A stretch of DNA of 64,000 nucleotides, taken from Crenobacter caeni (lineage in GTDB: Bacteria; Pseudomonadota; Gammaproteobacteria; Burkholderiales; Chromobacteriaceae). Made by a program: the position numbers and the translations under genes. Numbering within the stretch: the stretch's first letter is position 1; each line of letters opens with the position of its first letter. A model generated the notes under the pieces. That model was not told the DNA's origin. It ran no database searches and was given only the letters and a program-made list of their open reading frames with translations. Shown here one piece after another: positions 45,190-52,943 of this stretch. The stretch spans positions 1 through 64,000 of the forward strand of contig NZ_JAAGAA010000002.1 of assembly GCF_010435965.1 (NCBI RefSeq), written 5' to 3'.

Positions 45190-45792
45190 ATGGAATCAAC
45201 CTTCGTTTCCGCGACCATCCTGCTGATCCTGATCACCGATCCGCTGGGCAATATCCCGCTGTTCATTGCCGCGCTCAAGCAGGTCAAGCCGGAGCGGCGG
45301 CGGCTGGTGGTCTACCGCGAATGCCTGATCGCCTTCTGTGTGCTGCTCGCCTTCATGTTCGGCGGGCAGACCTTCCTGAAAGTCATGCACCTGACCGACG
45401 AGTCGCTGAGCGTCGCCGGCGGCGTGATCCTGTTCCTGATCGCGATCAAGATGATCTTCCCGGGCGAGGGCGGGGCGCTGGGCAGCGACAAGGTTAGCGG
45501 CGAGCCCTTTATCGTGCCGATCGCGATCCCGCTGATCGCCGGGCCGTCGGCGATGGCGACCGTGCTGTTGATGGCGACCCGCGAGCCCGAGCGCATGCTC
45601 GAGTGGGTGGGCGCGCTGACCATCACCATGCTGGTGACCACCATCGTCTTCCTGTTTTCGACCCGGCTGCAGAAACTGCTGGGCGAGCAGGCGATCACCG
45701 CGCTCGAGCGGCTGATGGGCCTCGTGCTCGCCGCGATCTCGATCGAGATGCTGCTAGGCGGCATTGCCGCGTATATCCGCCAGTTCAGTTAA
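45190..45792 (+). CDS. MarC-family integral membrane protein
   Basis: A 200-residue membrane protein with about six segments and the MarC/YhgN family start TFVSATILLILITDPLGNIPLF. Another mark is PIAIPLIAGPSAMATVLLM. The family has no established transport substrate; MarC itself was wrongly linked to multiple antibiotic resistance. I chose the ATG reading MESTFVSAT; a GTG 21 bases upstream is possible. It is a single gene ending at a strong terminator. Confidence 0.9.
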   Translation: MESTFVSATILLILITDPLGNIPLFIAALKQVKPERRRLVVYRECLIAFCVLLAFMFGGQTFLKVMHLTDESLSVAGGVILFLIAIKMIFPGEGGALGSDKVSGEPFIVPIAIPLIAGPSAMATVLLMATREPERMLEWVGALTITMLVTTIVFLFSTRLQKLLGEQAITALERLMGLVLAAISIEMLLGGIAAYIRQFS

Positions 45793-45812
45793 CCGTTTCC
45801 TACTGTCCGTCA

Positions 45813-45848
45813 ACGACGACGCCCGGCTTTGGCCGGGCGTCGTCGTTT
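45813..45848. terminator. marC terminator
   Basis: A 15-bp perfect stem acgacgacgcccggc / gccgggcgtcgtcgt around a four-base loop, followed by TTT. Strong hairpin; the T run is short. Confidence 0.8.
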
Positions 45849-45864
45849 CGGCTGCGCTGCACGC

Positions 45865-45975
45865 TTAGCTGCTCAGGCAGAGCGTGGGGTGTTCGAGGCG
45901 GATCATCAAGTCCTCGACCCGCTTGGCAAGGCTGGCGTGCTGCGCGCCGGTGCTGCACGCGCCAACCTGTGACAC
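45865..45975 (-). CDS. Possible 36-residue small protein or gene remnant
   Basis: On the minus strand a GTG-started frame encodes VSQVGACSTGAQHA and goes on to EDLMIRLEHPTLCLSS. It has a weak AGG six bases upstream and the marC-side hairpin as a terminator. The composition looks protein-like, but the frame is short and no family is recognised. It may be the tail of a decayed gene. Confidence 0.25.
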   Translation of the reverse strand: MSQVGACSTGAQHASLAKRVEDLMIRLEHPTLCLSS

Positions 45976-46068
45976 GCTAACCTGATGGCAGAAGCAGGGT
46001 CGCACCGCCGCTGCCCGCCCCATGGCCGCACCCCTGTCATGAGGCGGATGTTTGTGAAGGAGGAAAGA

Positions 46069-48855
46069 GTGAACCGCGAAGAGCGTCTGCTGGCCATCGT
46101 GCGCGAGTTGGCCGGCGAGCTGAAGCCGGGCGCACCTGAGGTGGCGGGCTACGGGCTCCATCACCATCTGGAGCGCGATTTCGGCCTGGACAGCCTCTCC
46201 CGTGTCGAACTCTTTGCGCGCGTCGAGCGCGAACTGGGCGTGCAACTGGGGGAGGACGCGTTCGCCGCCGAGACGCCGGCCGACCTCGTGGTGCTGGCCT
46301 GCGCCGCGGTCGCGGATCAGGGCCAAGGCGCGGCTGCACCCGAGGGCGCACCCTCGCTTGGCGGCGCGTTCGTGGCGGCGCCACACGCTCTCGCGACGCT
46401 CACCGATGTGCTCGACTGGCATGTCCGCCATCAGGGCGGGCGCGTGCATATCCACCTGCTGGACGAGGCGGGGCGGGACGATGCGGTCAGCTACGCGCGG
46501 CTGTCTGCCGCGGCGCGCGGGGTCGCCGCCGGCCTCTTCGCACGAGGCGCCGCGCCCGGCAGCCGCGTCGCGCTGATGCTGCCGACCGGGCTCGACTTCT
46601 TTGCCGCCTTCTACGGCGCGCTCTACGCCGGCTGCGTGCCGGTGCCGCTCTACCCGCCGGCGCGTCCGGCGCAACTGGAAGAGCATCTGCACCGCATCGC
46701 CGCCATTCTTGCCAACTCGGGCGCGCGCTGGCTGGTGACCGATCCGCGTGCGCGGGTGTTCGCCAGCGCCTTGACCGCCCGCTGCCCGGCGCTGTCAGGC
46801 ATCCTGACCGTCGGCGAACTGAACGCGGCAGGAGCCCTGCCGCCCCTGCCGCGCCGGCAGGGCAGTGACCTTGCCTTTCTCCAGTACACCTCGGGCAGCA
46901 CCGGCGAGCCCAAGGGCGTCATGCTCAGCCACGCCAACCTGCTCGCCAACCTTCGCGCGATGCAGGAGGCGGCGAGGGCGACGCCCGACGACGTGTTCGT
47001 GTCGTGGTTGCCGCTCTACCACGACATGGGGCTGATCGGCGCCGGCCTTGGCAGCATGGTGATCGGCTTCACGCTGGTGCTGATGTCGCCGCTTGCCTTC
47101 CTCGCGCGGCCGGTGCGCTGGCTGGAGGCGATCTCGCGCTACCGCGGTACGCTGTCGGCAGCGCCCAACTTTGCGTACGAAATCTGCGCCGGCAAGCTCG
47201 GTGACGAGGAACTGGCCGGGCTCGACCTTTCCTCCTGGCGCATGGCGTGCAACGGTGCCGAGGCGGTCAGCCCGCAGACGCTCGAGCGTTTCGCCGCGCG
47301 CCTCGCACCGTACGGCTTGCGCCGCGAGGCGCTGTCGCCGGTATACGGGTTGGCCGAAGCGTCGGTGGGCCTGGCTTTTCCGCCGGTGGGGCGCGGGCCG
47401 CGCATCGACCATGTGGCGCGGCGCGTGCTGGCCGACGACGGCGTCGCCGAGCCTGCCCCCGCGGCCGATGCCGGCGTGCAGGCCGTGCCCGGTTGCGGCC
47501 ACGCCTTGCCGGGGCACGCGCTGCGCATCGTCGACGCGGCAGGTCTGGTGCTGCCCGAGCGGCGGGTCGGCCGCGTCCAGTTTTGCGGGCCGTCGGCGTG
47601 CGCCGGCTATTTCGACAACCCGACCGCCACCGCGAAACTGTTCGACGGTGCGTGGCTGAATACCGGCGACCTCGGATATCTGGCCGACGGCGAACTGTTC
47701 ATCACCGGCCGCGAGAAAGACATCATCATCCGCGGCGGCCACAACATCCACCCGCAGGAACTCGAGGAGGCGGTCGGCCGCATCGCCGGCGTACGCGCCG
47801 GCAATGTGGTGGTGTTTGCCGCGACCGACGAGCGCGCCGGCACCGAGCGCCTGGTGGTGCTCGCCGAAGTGCGCGTACGGGACGAGGCGGCGAGTGCGGC
47901 GATCCGCCGGCAGGTCGAAGCGTTGGCCGTCGACCTGACCGGGCTGCCGGCGGACGACGTGGTGCTCGCGCCGCCGGGGACGGTCTTCAAGACGTCCAGC
48001 GGCAAGTTGCGCCGGGCGGCCTGCCGCGCGGCTTACGAGCAGGGCACGCTGCTGCGCCGGGCGCGCTCGGCGCCGCGCCAGGCGGCTGCGGTGGCTGGCG
48101 CAGCCGCACTGGCGAGCGTGCGTGCCGCGTTGCGCGGGGCGCTTGGCGTCTTGTGGCCATGTTGGGCGTGGGTGGTGTTCGTGCTGTGCGTGCCGCTGGT
48201 GTGGTGCCTGATCGCGCTGGGGCCGACGCTGCGCCTGCGCCGGCAGACGGCCCGCGTAGGCGCAAGGCTCGCGCTCGCGGCCGCCGGCCTGCGGGCGCGC
48301 GTGGAGGGGCTTGAATGGTTGCCGGCGAACGGGCCGGTCGTCGTGGCCGCCAACCACGCAAGCTACGTCGACGGTCTGCTGCTTTGCGCTGCACTACCCG
48401 CGCGCTTCGGCTACGTCGCCAAGCGCGAACTGCTGAACGGTGCCTTGTCGGCGCTGCCGCTGCGCCGGCTGGGCGCAGCCTTCGTCGAGCGTTTCGATGC
48501 CGCGCGCGGTGCTCAGGATTCAGTAGCGCTCGAGGCGCGGCTCGCGGCGGGCGACGCGCTGGTGTTCTTCCCGGAAGGCACCTTAGTCGAAGCGCCGGGG
48601 CTGTTGCCCTTCCATATGGGCGCCTTCCTCGTGGCCGCGCGCACGGGGGCGCCTGTGCTGCCGGTGACGCTGGGCGGGACCCGCGCCTTGTTGCCGGGCG
48701 AGCGGCGCTGGCCGCGTTTTGCCCGGCTGTCGGTCACGATCCACCCGCCGCTGTTTCCGGCCGGTACGGACTGGCAATCGGCGCTTGCGCTGCGCGACGC
48801 GGCGCGCGCGGCTGTTCTCGCTCAGTCGGGCGAGCCGGACCTGGCGGGACGTTAG
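46069..48855 (+). CDS. ACP-FAAL-acyltransferase trimodular protein
   Basis: One 928-residue polypeptide joins three activities. Residues 1-80 are an acyl carrier protein with the phosphopantetheine serine S42 in DFGLDSLSR. Residues about 95-690 are a fatty acyl-AMP ligase: YTSGSTGEPKG (about 272-282), WLPLYHDMGLIG, and the C-terminal GREKDIIIRGGHNIHPQE (about 545). A hydrophobic segment (about 696-720) leads to a PlsC acyltransferase (about 730-925) with NHASYVD (HX4D, about 762) and FPEGT (about 833). Chemically it could activate a free fatty acid, load it on its own ACP and transfer it to a lysophospholipid or other acceptor. E. coli Aas has acyltransferase and ligase domains in the reverse order and no ACP. 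A GTG start with AAGGAGGAAA is chosen. Acceptor unknown. Confidence 0.9.
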   Translation: MNREERLLAIVRELAGELKPGAPEVAGYGLHHHLERDFGLDSLSRVELFARVERELGVQLGEDAFAAETPADLVVLACAAVADQGQGAAAPEGAPSLGGAFVAAPHALATLTDVLDWHVRHQGGRVHIHLLDEAGRDDAVSYARLSAAARGVAAGLFARGAAPGSRVALMLPTGLDFFAAFYGALYAGCVPVPLYPPARPAQLEEHLHRIAAILANSGARWLVTDPRARVFASALTARCPALSGILTVGELNAAGALPPLPRRQGSDLAFLQYTSGSTGEPKGVMLSHANLLANLRAMQEAARATPDDVFVSWLPLYHDMGLIGAGLGSMVIGFTLVLMSPLAFLARPVRWLEAISRYRGTLSAAPNFAYEICAGKLGDEELAGLDLSSWRMACNGAEAVSPQTLERFAARLAPYGLRREALSPVYGLAEASVGLAFPPVGRGPRIDHVARRVLADDGVAEPAPAADAGVQAVPGCGHALPGHALRIVDAAGLVLPERRVGRVQFCGPSACAGYFDNPTATAKLFDGAWLNTGDLGYLADGELFITGREKDIIIRGGHNIHPQELEEAVGRIAGVRAGNVVVFAATDERAGTERLVVLAEVRVRDEAASAAIRRQVEALAVDLTGLPADDVVLAPPGTVFKTSSGKLRRAACRAAYEQGTLLRRARSAPRQAAAVAGAAALASVRAALRGALGVLWPCWAWVVFVLCVPLVWCLIALGPTLRLRRQTARVGARLALAAAGLRARVEGLEWLPANGPVVVAANHASYVDGLLLCAALPARFGYVAKRELLNGALSALPLRRLGAAFVERFDAARGAQDSVALEARLAAGDALVFFPEGTLVEAPGLLPFHMGAFLVAARTGAPVLPVTLGGTRALLPGERRWPRFARLSVTIHPPLFPAGTDWQSALALRDAARAAVLAQSGEPDLAGR

Positions 48856-48872
48856 GGGGAAGGGCGGAAATG

Positions 48873-48902
48873 AAAAACGCCCGGCCGGTGACGGTCGGGC
48901 GT
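48873..48902 (-). terminator. tRNA-Phe operon terminator
   Basis: On the minus strand, the hairpin cgcccgacc / ggccgggcg is followed by a T run (tttttcattt). It lies just downstream of the second-transcribed tRNA-Phe gene. Confidence 0.8.
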
Positions 48903-48908
48903 GGAATC

Positions 48909-48984
48909 TGGTGGCCAATCGCGGAATCGAACCACGGACACGCGGATTTTCAATCCGCTGCTCTACCAACTGAGCTAATTGGCC
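48909..48984 (-). tRNA. tRNA-Phe (GAA), copy 1
   Basis: 76 bases. The minus strand reads ggccaattagctcagttggt at the 5' end, an anticodon stem gcgga/tccgc with anticodon GAA, a ggttcgattcc T arm, and the acceptor closing ggcca. CCA is encoded at the 3' end. Confidence 0.97.
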
Positions 48985-49009
48985 TCTCGAAGCAATGCGT
49001 AAAGGTGGT

Positions 49010-49085
49010 TGGTGGCCAATCGCGGAATCGAACCACGGACACGCGGATTTTCAATCCGCTGCTCTACCAACTGAGCTAATTGGCC
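49010..49085 (-). tRNA. tRNA-Phe (GAA), copy 2
   Basis: Identical in sequence to the first copy, with encoded CCA. It lies 25 bases upstream on the same strand; the two are transcribed together. Confidence 0.97.
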
Positions 49086-49198
49086 TTCACGCCTTTGCTG
49101 CATCGCGTTCAGAGGCGTGCATTTAACCAGACAAAAACGGCATGGTCAAGCGTGAATTTGGAAAAACCCCGCTTTTCCAAAAAATACCCCTTGCCGGC

Positions 49199-50263
49199 TC
49201 ACGTCTCCTGCAGCACGCCGCGCCTGACCTGGTCGTCCTCGATCGACTCGAACAGCGCCTTGAAATTGCCTTCGCCGAAGCCCTCGTCGCCCTTGCGCTG
49301 GATGATTTCGAAGAAGATCGGGCCGATCACGGTTTCGGTGAAGATCTGCAGCAGGATGCCGCCGCCGTCCTGCGGCGCGCCGTCGATCAGCACGCGGTTG
49401 CGGCGCAGCCGCTCGACGTCTTCGCCGTGGCCGGGCAGGCGCGCGTCGACGCGCGCGTAGTAGCTGTCCGGGGTGTCGAGAAAGCGCACGCCGGCGCCTT
49501 GCAGCGCCTCGACCGTCGCGTGGATGTCGTGGCTTGCGAGCGCGATGTGCTGGATGCCCTCGCCGTGGTAGGCGTGCAGGAATTCCTCGATCTGGCTCTT
49601 GTCGTCGGCCGACTCGTTGATCGGTATGCGGATCTTGCCGCACGGGCTGGTCATCGCCATCGAGCGCAGGCCGGTCAGCTTGCCTTCGATGTCGAAGTAG
49701 CGGATCTCGCGGAAGTTGGCGATGTCCTGGTAGAAGCTTGCCCAGTGCTGCATCTGGCCGCGGTGCACGTTGTGCGTCAGGTGGTCGATCGAGTGCAGGC
49801 CGACGCCGGCTGGGTGGCGATCGGCGCCGGGCAGCGCGACGAAGTCGACGTCGTAGATCTCGCAGCCGTTGGCCAGCGGTTCGACCAGATAGATCGCCGA
49901 GCCGCCGATGCCTTCGATGGCCGGAATGTTCAGCTCCATGAAACCGGCCGGGTGCGTGTACGGCCGCGCGCCGTTGGCGAGCGCGTATTCGTACGCGCGC
50001 GCGGCGTTTTCGACCCGCCATGCCATCGCGCACGCCGATGGCCCGTGCGCCTGGCCGAACAGGTGGGCCGGGTGGCTGTGCTCGGCGTTGACGATGAAGT
50101 TGATGTCGCCCTGACGGAACAGGCTGACGTCCTTGTGGCGGTGGCGCGCGATTTCGGTGAAACCCAGCGTGGTGAAGAGCCGCTTGAGTTCGGCGATGCC
50201 GGCCTTGTCCGGTGCGGTGTACTCGACGAACTCGAAGCCGTCGCAGCCTAGGGGGTTGAACAT
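49199..50263 (-). CDS. hpd: 4-Hydroxyphenylpyruvate dioxygenase
   Basis: Converts 4-hydroxyphenylpyruvate to homogentisate in tyrosine breakdown, using a non-haem iron. The 354-residue protein has two VOC-type domains. The first begins GFEFVEYTAPDK; the second has HSIDHLTHNVHRG and HIALASHDI supplying histidines, and QIFTETVIGPIFFEIIQR with the glutamate ligand. AAGGAGA precedes the start. It is 51 bases downstream of phhA, in the same operon. Enzymes that open homogentisate (HmgA, MaiA, FahA) are not in the window. Confidence 0.96.
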   Translation of the reverse strand: MFNPLGCDGFEFVEYTAPDKAGIAELKRLFTTLGFTEIARHRHKDVSLFRQGDINFIVNAEHSHPAHLFGQAHGPSACAMAWRVENAARAYEYALANGARPYTHPAGFMELNIPAIEGIGGSAIYLVEPLANGCEIYDVDFVALPGADRHPAGVGLHSIDHLTHNVHRGQMQHWASFYQDIANFREIRYFDIEGKLTGLRSMAMTSPCGKIRIPINESADDKSQIEEFLHAYHGEGIQHIALASHDIHATVEALQGAGVRFLDTPDSYYARVDARLPGHGEDVERLRRNRVLIDGAPQDGGGILLQIFTETVIGPIFFEIIQRKGDEGFGEGNFKALFESIEDDQVRRGVLQET

Positions 50264-50314
50264 GCTGTCTCCTTGCTTGTTGTCGGACGGTCGGGGTCTT
50301 TGCCCCGTCCCGTT

Positions 50315-51085
50315 TCAGCCGGAAAGCCCGGCTTGTTCGGTCCAGCGCGCGAAGCCTGCTTCGAGCGCGTCGAAACTGTCGATCACGAAGAGTTCGTCCT
50401 GCAGGTGCCAGACGTCGTAATCGGTGCGTGCGATCAGGTCGGGATCGAACGCGTGCTTGCGCGTCGCGTCTGACAGGCTGTAGCCCACTTCCTGGTGCGA
50501 GGAGAGGATGCCGGCGCCGTAGATGCGCAAGCCCTCGCCGGTGCGGATCAGCCCGAATTCGACGGTGTACCAGTAGAGGCGGGCGAGCGCGTGGCGTACC
50601 GGGTGGCCAAGGCTGTGCGCGCGCACGCCGGCTTCGCCAAATTGCTGAAAAAAGGCGGCGAAGCGCGGGTGGATCAGCAGCGGCGCGTGGCCGACCAGGT
50701 CGTGGAAGATGTCCGGAGCCGGCGTGTAGTCGAGGTCGGCGGCGTCGCGGATGAAGTCGGTTGACGGGAAGCGGCGCTCTGCGAGCATCGCGAAGAATTC
50801 ATCGTCGGGGACGATGCCGTCGACGCGCACCAGCTGCCAGCCGGTGTGCGCGGCGATGCGGTCGCTGATGTCGGCGAGGCGGGGAATGCGCTCGCAGATC
50901 AGCCCGGTGTCGGCGATGGCCTGCAGGTACTCGTCGCACGCGCGGCCGGGCCACAGGGCGCGCTGGCGCCCGATCAGCGTACGCCAGACAGCGTGTTCGG
51001 CCTCATCGTAGACCGGTACCGGCACGCCGTGGATATCCGGCCAGCGCGTGCTGGATGTCCTGGAGACGGCAGGGGCTGCGAGCAT
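50315..51085 (-). CDS. phhA: Phenylalanine-4-hydroxylase
   Basis: Hydroxylates phenylalanine to tyrosine with tetrahydropterin and oxygen. The 256-residue protein lacks the N-terminal regulatory domain of animal enzymes, as is normal in bacteria. The iron triad is H128 and H133 in FHDLVGHAPLL and E176 in YWYTVEFGL. It is the first gene of the phhA-hpd unit and starts behind AAGGGAGA. A pterin dehydratase gene (phhB) is not adjacent. Confidence 0.96.
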   Translation of the reverse strand: MLAAPAVSRTSSTRWPDIHGVPVPVYDEAEHAVWRTLIGRQRALWPGRACDEYLQAIADTGLICERIPRLADISDRIAAHTGWQLVRVDGIVPDDEFFAMLAERRFPSTDFIRDAADLDYTPAPDIFHDLVGHAPLLIHPRFAAFFQQFGEAGVRAHSLGHPVRHALARLYWYTVEFGLIRTGEGLRIYGAGILSSHQEVGYSLSDATRKHAFDPDLIARTDYDVWHLQDELFVIDSFDALEAGFARWTEQAGLSG

Positions 51086-51254
51086 GGCGGTTTCTCCCTT
51101 GCAACACTAAACGACGCAATCTGACACCATTATCTGGACTGAATTTGGCATTTCATTCTAGAGTAGGAGCGCTGCAATTAATGTGCGTTCTCGGTGTGCC
51201 GCGCCGGCCTGCACGGATAAAAATTACAAACAAATCGTCTTTACAGGAGAAATC
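51086..51254. promoter_or_regulatory. Divergent phhA / lrp-like promoter region
   Basis: An AT-rich 169-base gap between two divergent genes, one of which encodes an Lrp-type regulator. Lrp-family proteins usually bind such regions at degenerate AT-rich sites. No single clear palindrome stands out. Confidence 0.45.
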
Positions 51255-51737
51255 ATGCCGACTGTTGCGCTGGATAAAACAGACCTGAAAATGCTGGCCG
51301 CCCTTCAATTGAACGGGCGGCTCTCCAACGTAGAACTGGCCGAGAAGGTCGCGCTGTCGCCGTCGCCCTGCCTGCGCAGGCTCAAGCAACTTGAGGAGTC
51401 GGGCGTGATCCGCCAGTACGTGGCCCTGCTGGACCCGGCGCGCATCGGGCTGGGGCTGCACGCCTTCGTGCGGGTCAAGCTGGAGAAGCGGGGGGGGAGC
51501 AGCCTCAAGGGCTTTATCGAGGCGGTGCAGGGCTGGAGCGAGGTGGTCAACTGCTACGCGATGACCGGCGAGATGGATTATCTTTTGCAGGTGTACTTCG
51601 AGGACCTCGAGCACTTCTCGCGTTTCGTGATGGACCAGTTGTTGCAGCAGCCTGGGGTCGAGGACGTGAAGTCGAGCTTCGTGCTCAAGGATTTCAAGCA
51701 GACCACCGCGCTGCCGCTGAACCAGATCGGCGTGTGA
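51255..51737 (+). CDS. Lrp/AsnC family transcriptional regulator
   Basis: A 160-residue regulator with the winged-helix start DKTDLKMLAALQLNGRLSN and SPSPCLRRLKQLEESGVI, and a RAM/ligand domain (about 75-150). Close to Lrp in size and layout. AGGAGAAATC precedes the ATG. It is divergent from phhA-hpd and is the natural candidate to sense phenylalanine or tyrosine and control that operon; this is inferred from position. An 8-base G run occurs inside the gene. Confidence 0.93.
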   Translation: MPTVALDKTDLKMLAALQLNGRLSNVELAEKVALSPSPCLRRLKQLEESGVIRQYVALLDPARIGLGLHAFVRVKLEKRGGSSLKGFIEAVQGWSEVVNCYAMTGEMDYLLQVYFEDLEHFSRFVMDQLLQQPGVEDVKSSFVLKDFKQTTALPLNQIGV

Positions 51738-51773
51738 CGCGATCGGCCGCCAGCGTCGGTGGCCTCATCCGCA

Positions 51774-51806
51774 ACAAAGCCTGCTTGCGGGGCAAGCAGG
51801 CTTTGT
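51774..51806. terminator. Bidirectional terminator between lrp-like and HDAC-like genes
   Basis: A 15-bp perfect stem acaaagcctgcttgc / gcaagcaggctttgt around a three-base loop. T-rich bases flank it on both strands. Confidence 0.8.
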
Positions 51807-51826
51807 CTTGTGCGCGTGCCGGCCGC

Positions 51827-52792
51827 TTACAGGTCGGACAGCACGCGGATATGCGCGGCGGCGCTGCGCCCCAGCGCGGAGAGGTCGTAGCCGCCCTCGA
51901 GCACCGACACCAGCCGGCCCTGGCAGTAGAGGTCGGCGACCTGCACCAGGTGGCGGGTCACCCACTCGAAGTCCGCCTCGGTCAGCCCCATCGAACCCAT
52001 GTCGTCCTCGCGGTGCGCGTCGAAACCGGCCGAGATGAACAGCATCTGCGGCTGGAAGTCGTGCAGCAGCGGCAGCCAGACCGTCTCGACGACCTCGCGG
52101 AAGTCGCGGCTGCCGCTGCCGGCCTTCAGCGGGATATTGTGCAGGTTGGGGTTGCTGCCGGCCGGCGTGTCGCCGCTATACGGGAAGAAGGGGTGCTGGA
52201 AGGTCGACACCATCATCACGCGCGGGTCGTCCTTGAAGATTTCCTCGGTACCGTTGCCGTGGTGGACGTCGAAGTCGATGACCGCCACCCGCTCGTACTT
52301 GTACACCGACAGCGCGTGGGCGACGCCGACGGCGATATTGTTGAAGAAGCAGAACCCCATCGACTTGGCGCTCTCCGCGTGGTGGCCCGGCGGGCGGATC
52401 GCGCAGAACGCGTTGGGCGCCTTGTCCTCGCACACCAGCTCGACCGCCTTGACCACCGCGCCGGCGGCACGTTGCGCGGCGGCCAGGGTGCCCGGCGACA
52501 TCGCGGTGTCCGGGTCGATGCGGAAGGTGCCGACATGCGGCGCGCAGGCTTCCAGGTACTCGACGTAACGCGGCGGGTGCACGCGGGTGAGCTGCTGCAT
52601 CGTCACCTGCGGCGCTTCGACCTCCTGCAGGCTGTCAAAGAGTTGCGACGCCATCAGCTGGTCGCGGATCGCGATCAGCCGCTCGGGGCATTCCGGATGG
52701 CCGACGCCCATATTGTGGCCGAGGCAGTCCTTGTGGGTGATATACGCGGTCAGGCCGGTGCGGTGCCAGCGATTCTTGAGCCAGGAAAACAA
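51827..52792 (-). CDS. Histone deacetylase-family amidohydrolase
   Basis: A 321-residue zinc-dependent deacetylase of the arginase/deacetylase fold. Active-site motifs are RPPGHHAESAKSMGFCFFNN and DFDVHHGNGTEE, with the third aspartate in SAGFDAHRED, and EGGYDLSAL near the C-terminus. Bacterial members act on acetylpolyamines, acetoin-related or acylated substrates; acetylpolyamine hydrolysis would fit the polyamine genes in this window. It lies where rpoS is often found after nlpD in relatives. Confidence 0.9.
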   Translation of the reverse strand: MFSWLKNRWHRTGLTAYITHKDCLGHNMGVGHPECPERLIAIRDQLMASQLFDSLQEVEAPQVTMQQLTRVHPPRYVEYLEACAPHVGTFRIDPDTAMSPGTLAAAQRAAGAVVKAVELVCEDKAPNAFCAIRPPGHHAESAKSMGFCFFNNIAVGVAHALSVYKYERVAVIDFDVHHGNGTEEIFKDDPRVMMVSTFQHPFFPYSGDTPAGSNPNLHNIPLKAGSGSRDFREVVETVWLPLLHDFQPQMLFISAGFDAHREDDMGSMGLTEADFEWVTRHLVQVADLYCQGRLVSVLEGGYDLSALGRSAAAHIRVLSDL

Positions 52793-52878
52793 GGGAACGT
52801 CCTTACTTGCTTGCGCTTGCGGCGGGCGGTCAGATTATGACCTTTTGATAGAGTTTGCTCTAATCGGCCGGTGAATGC

Positions 52879-52912
52879 AAACGCGCGGCGGCCCGTTACG
52901 GGACGCCGCGCG
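52879..52912 (-). terminator. nlpD operon terminator
   Basis: On the minus strand a long GC stem (cgcgcggcg / cgccgcgcg with an inner cccg / cggg extension) is followed by TTT. It lies about 30 bases after the nlpD stop. The T run is short. Confidence 0.55.
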
Positions 52913-52943
52913 CAAGGGACGCCGGGTGTGGCGGGAAAGCCAA

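Noticed and set aside
48909-49085. Two near-identical 76-base segments as a mobile or CRISPR-like repeat.
   Set aside because: They are tandem tRNA-Phe genes with encoded CCA, a common arrangement.
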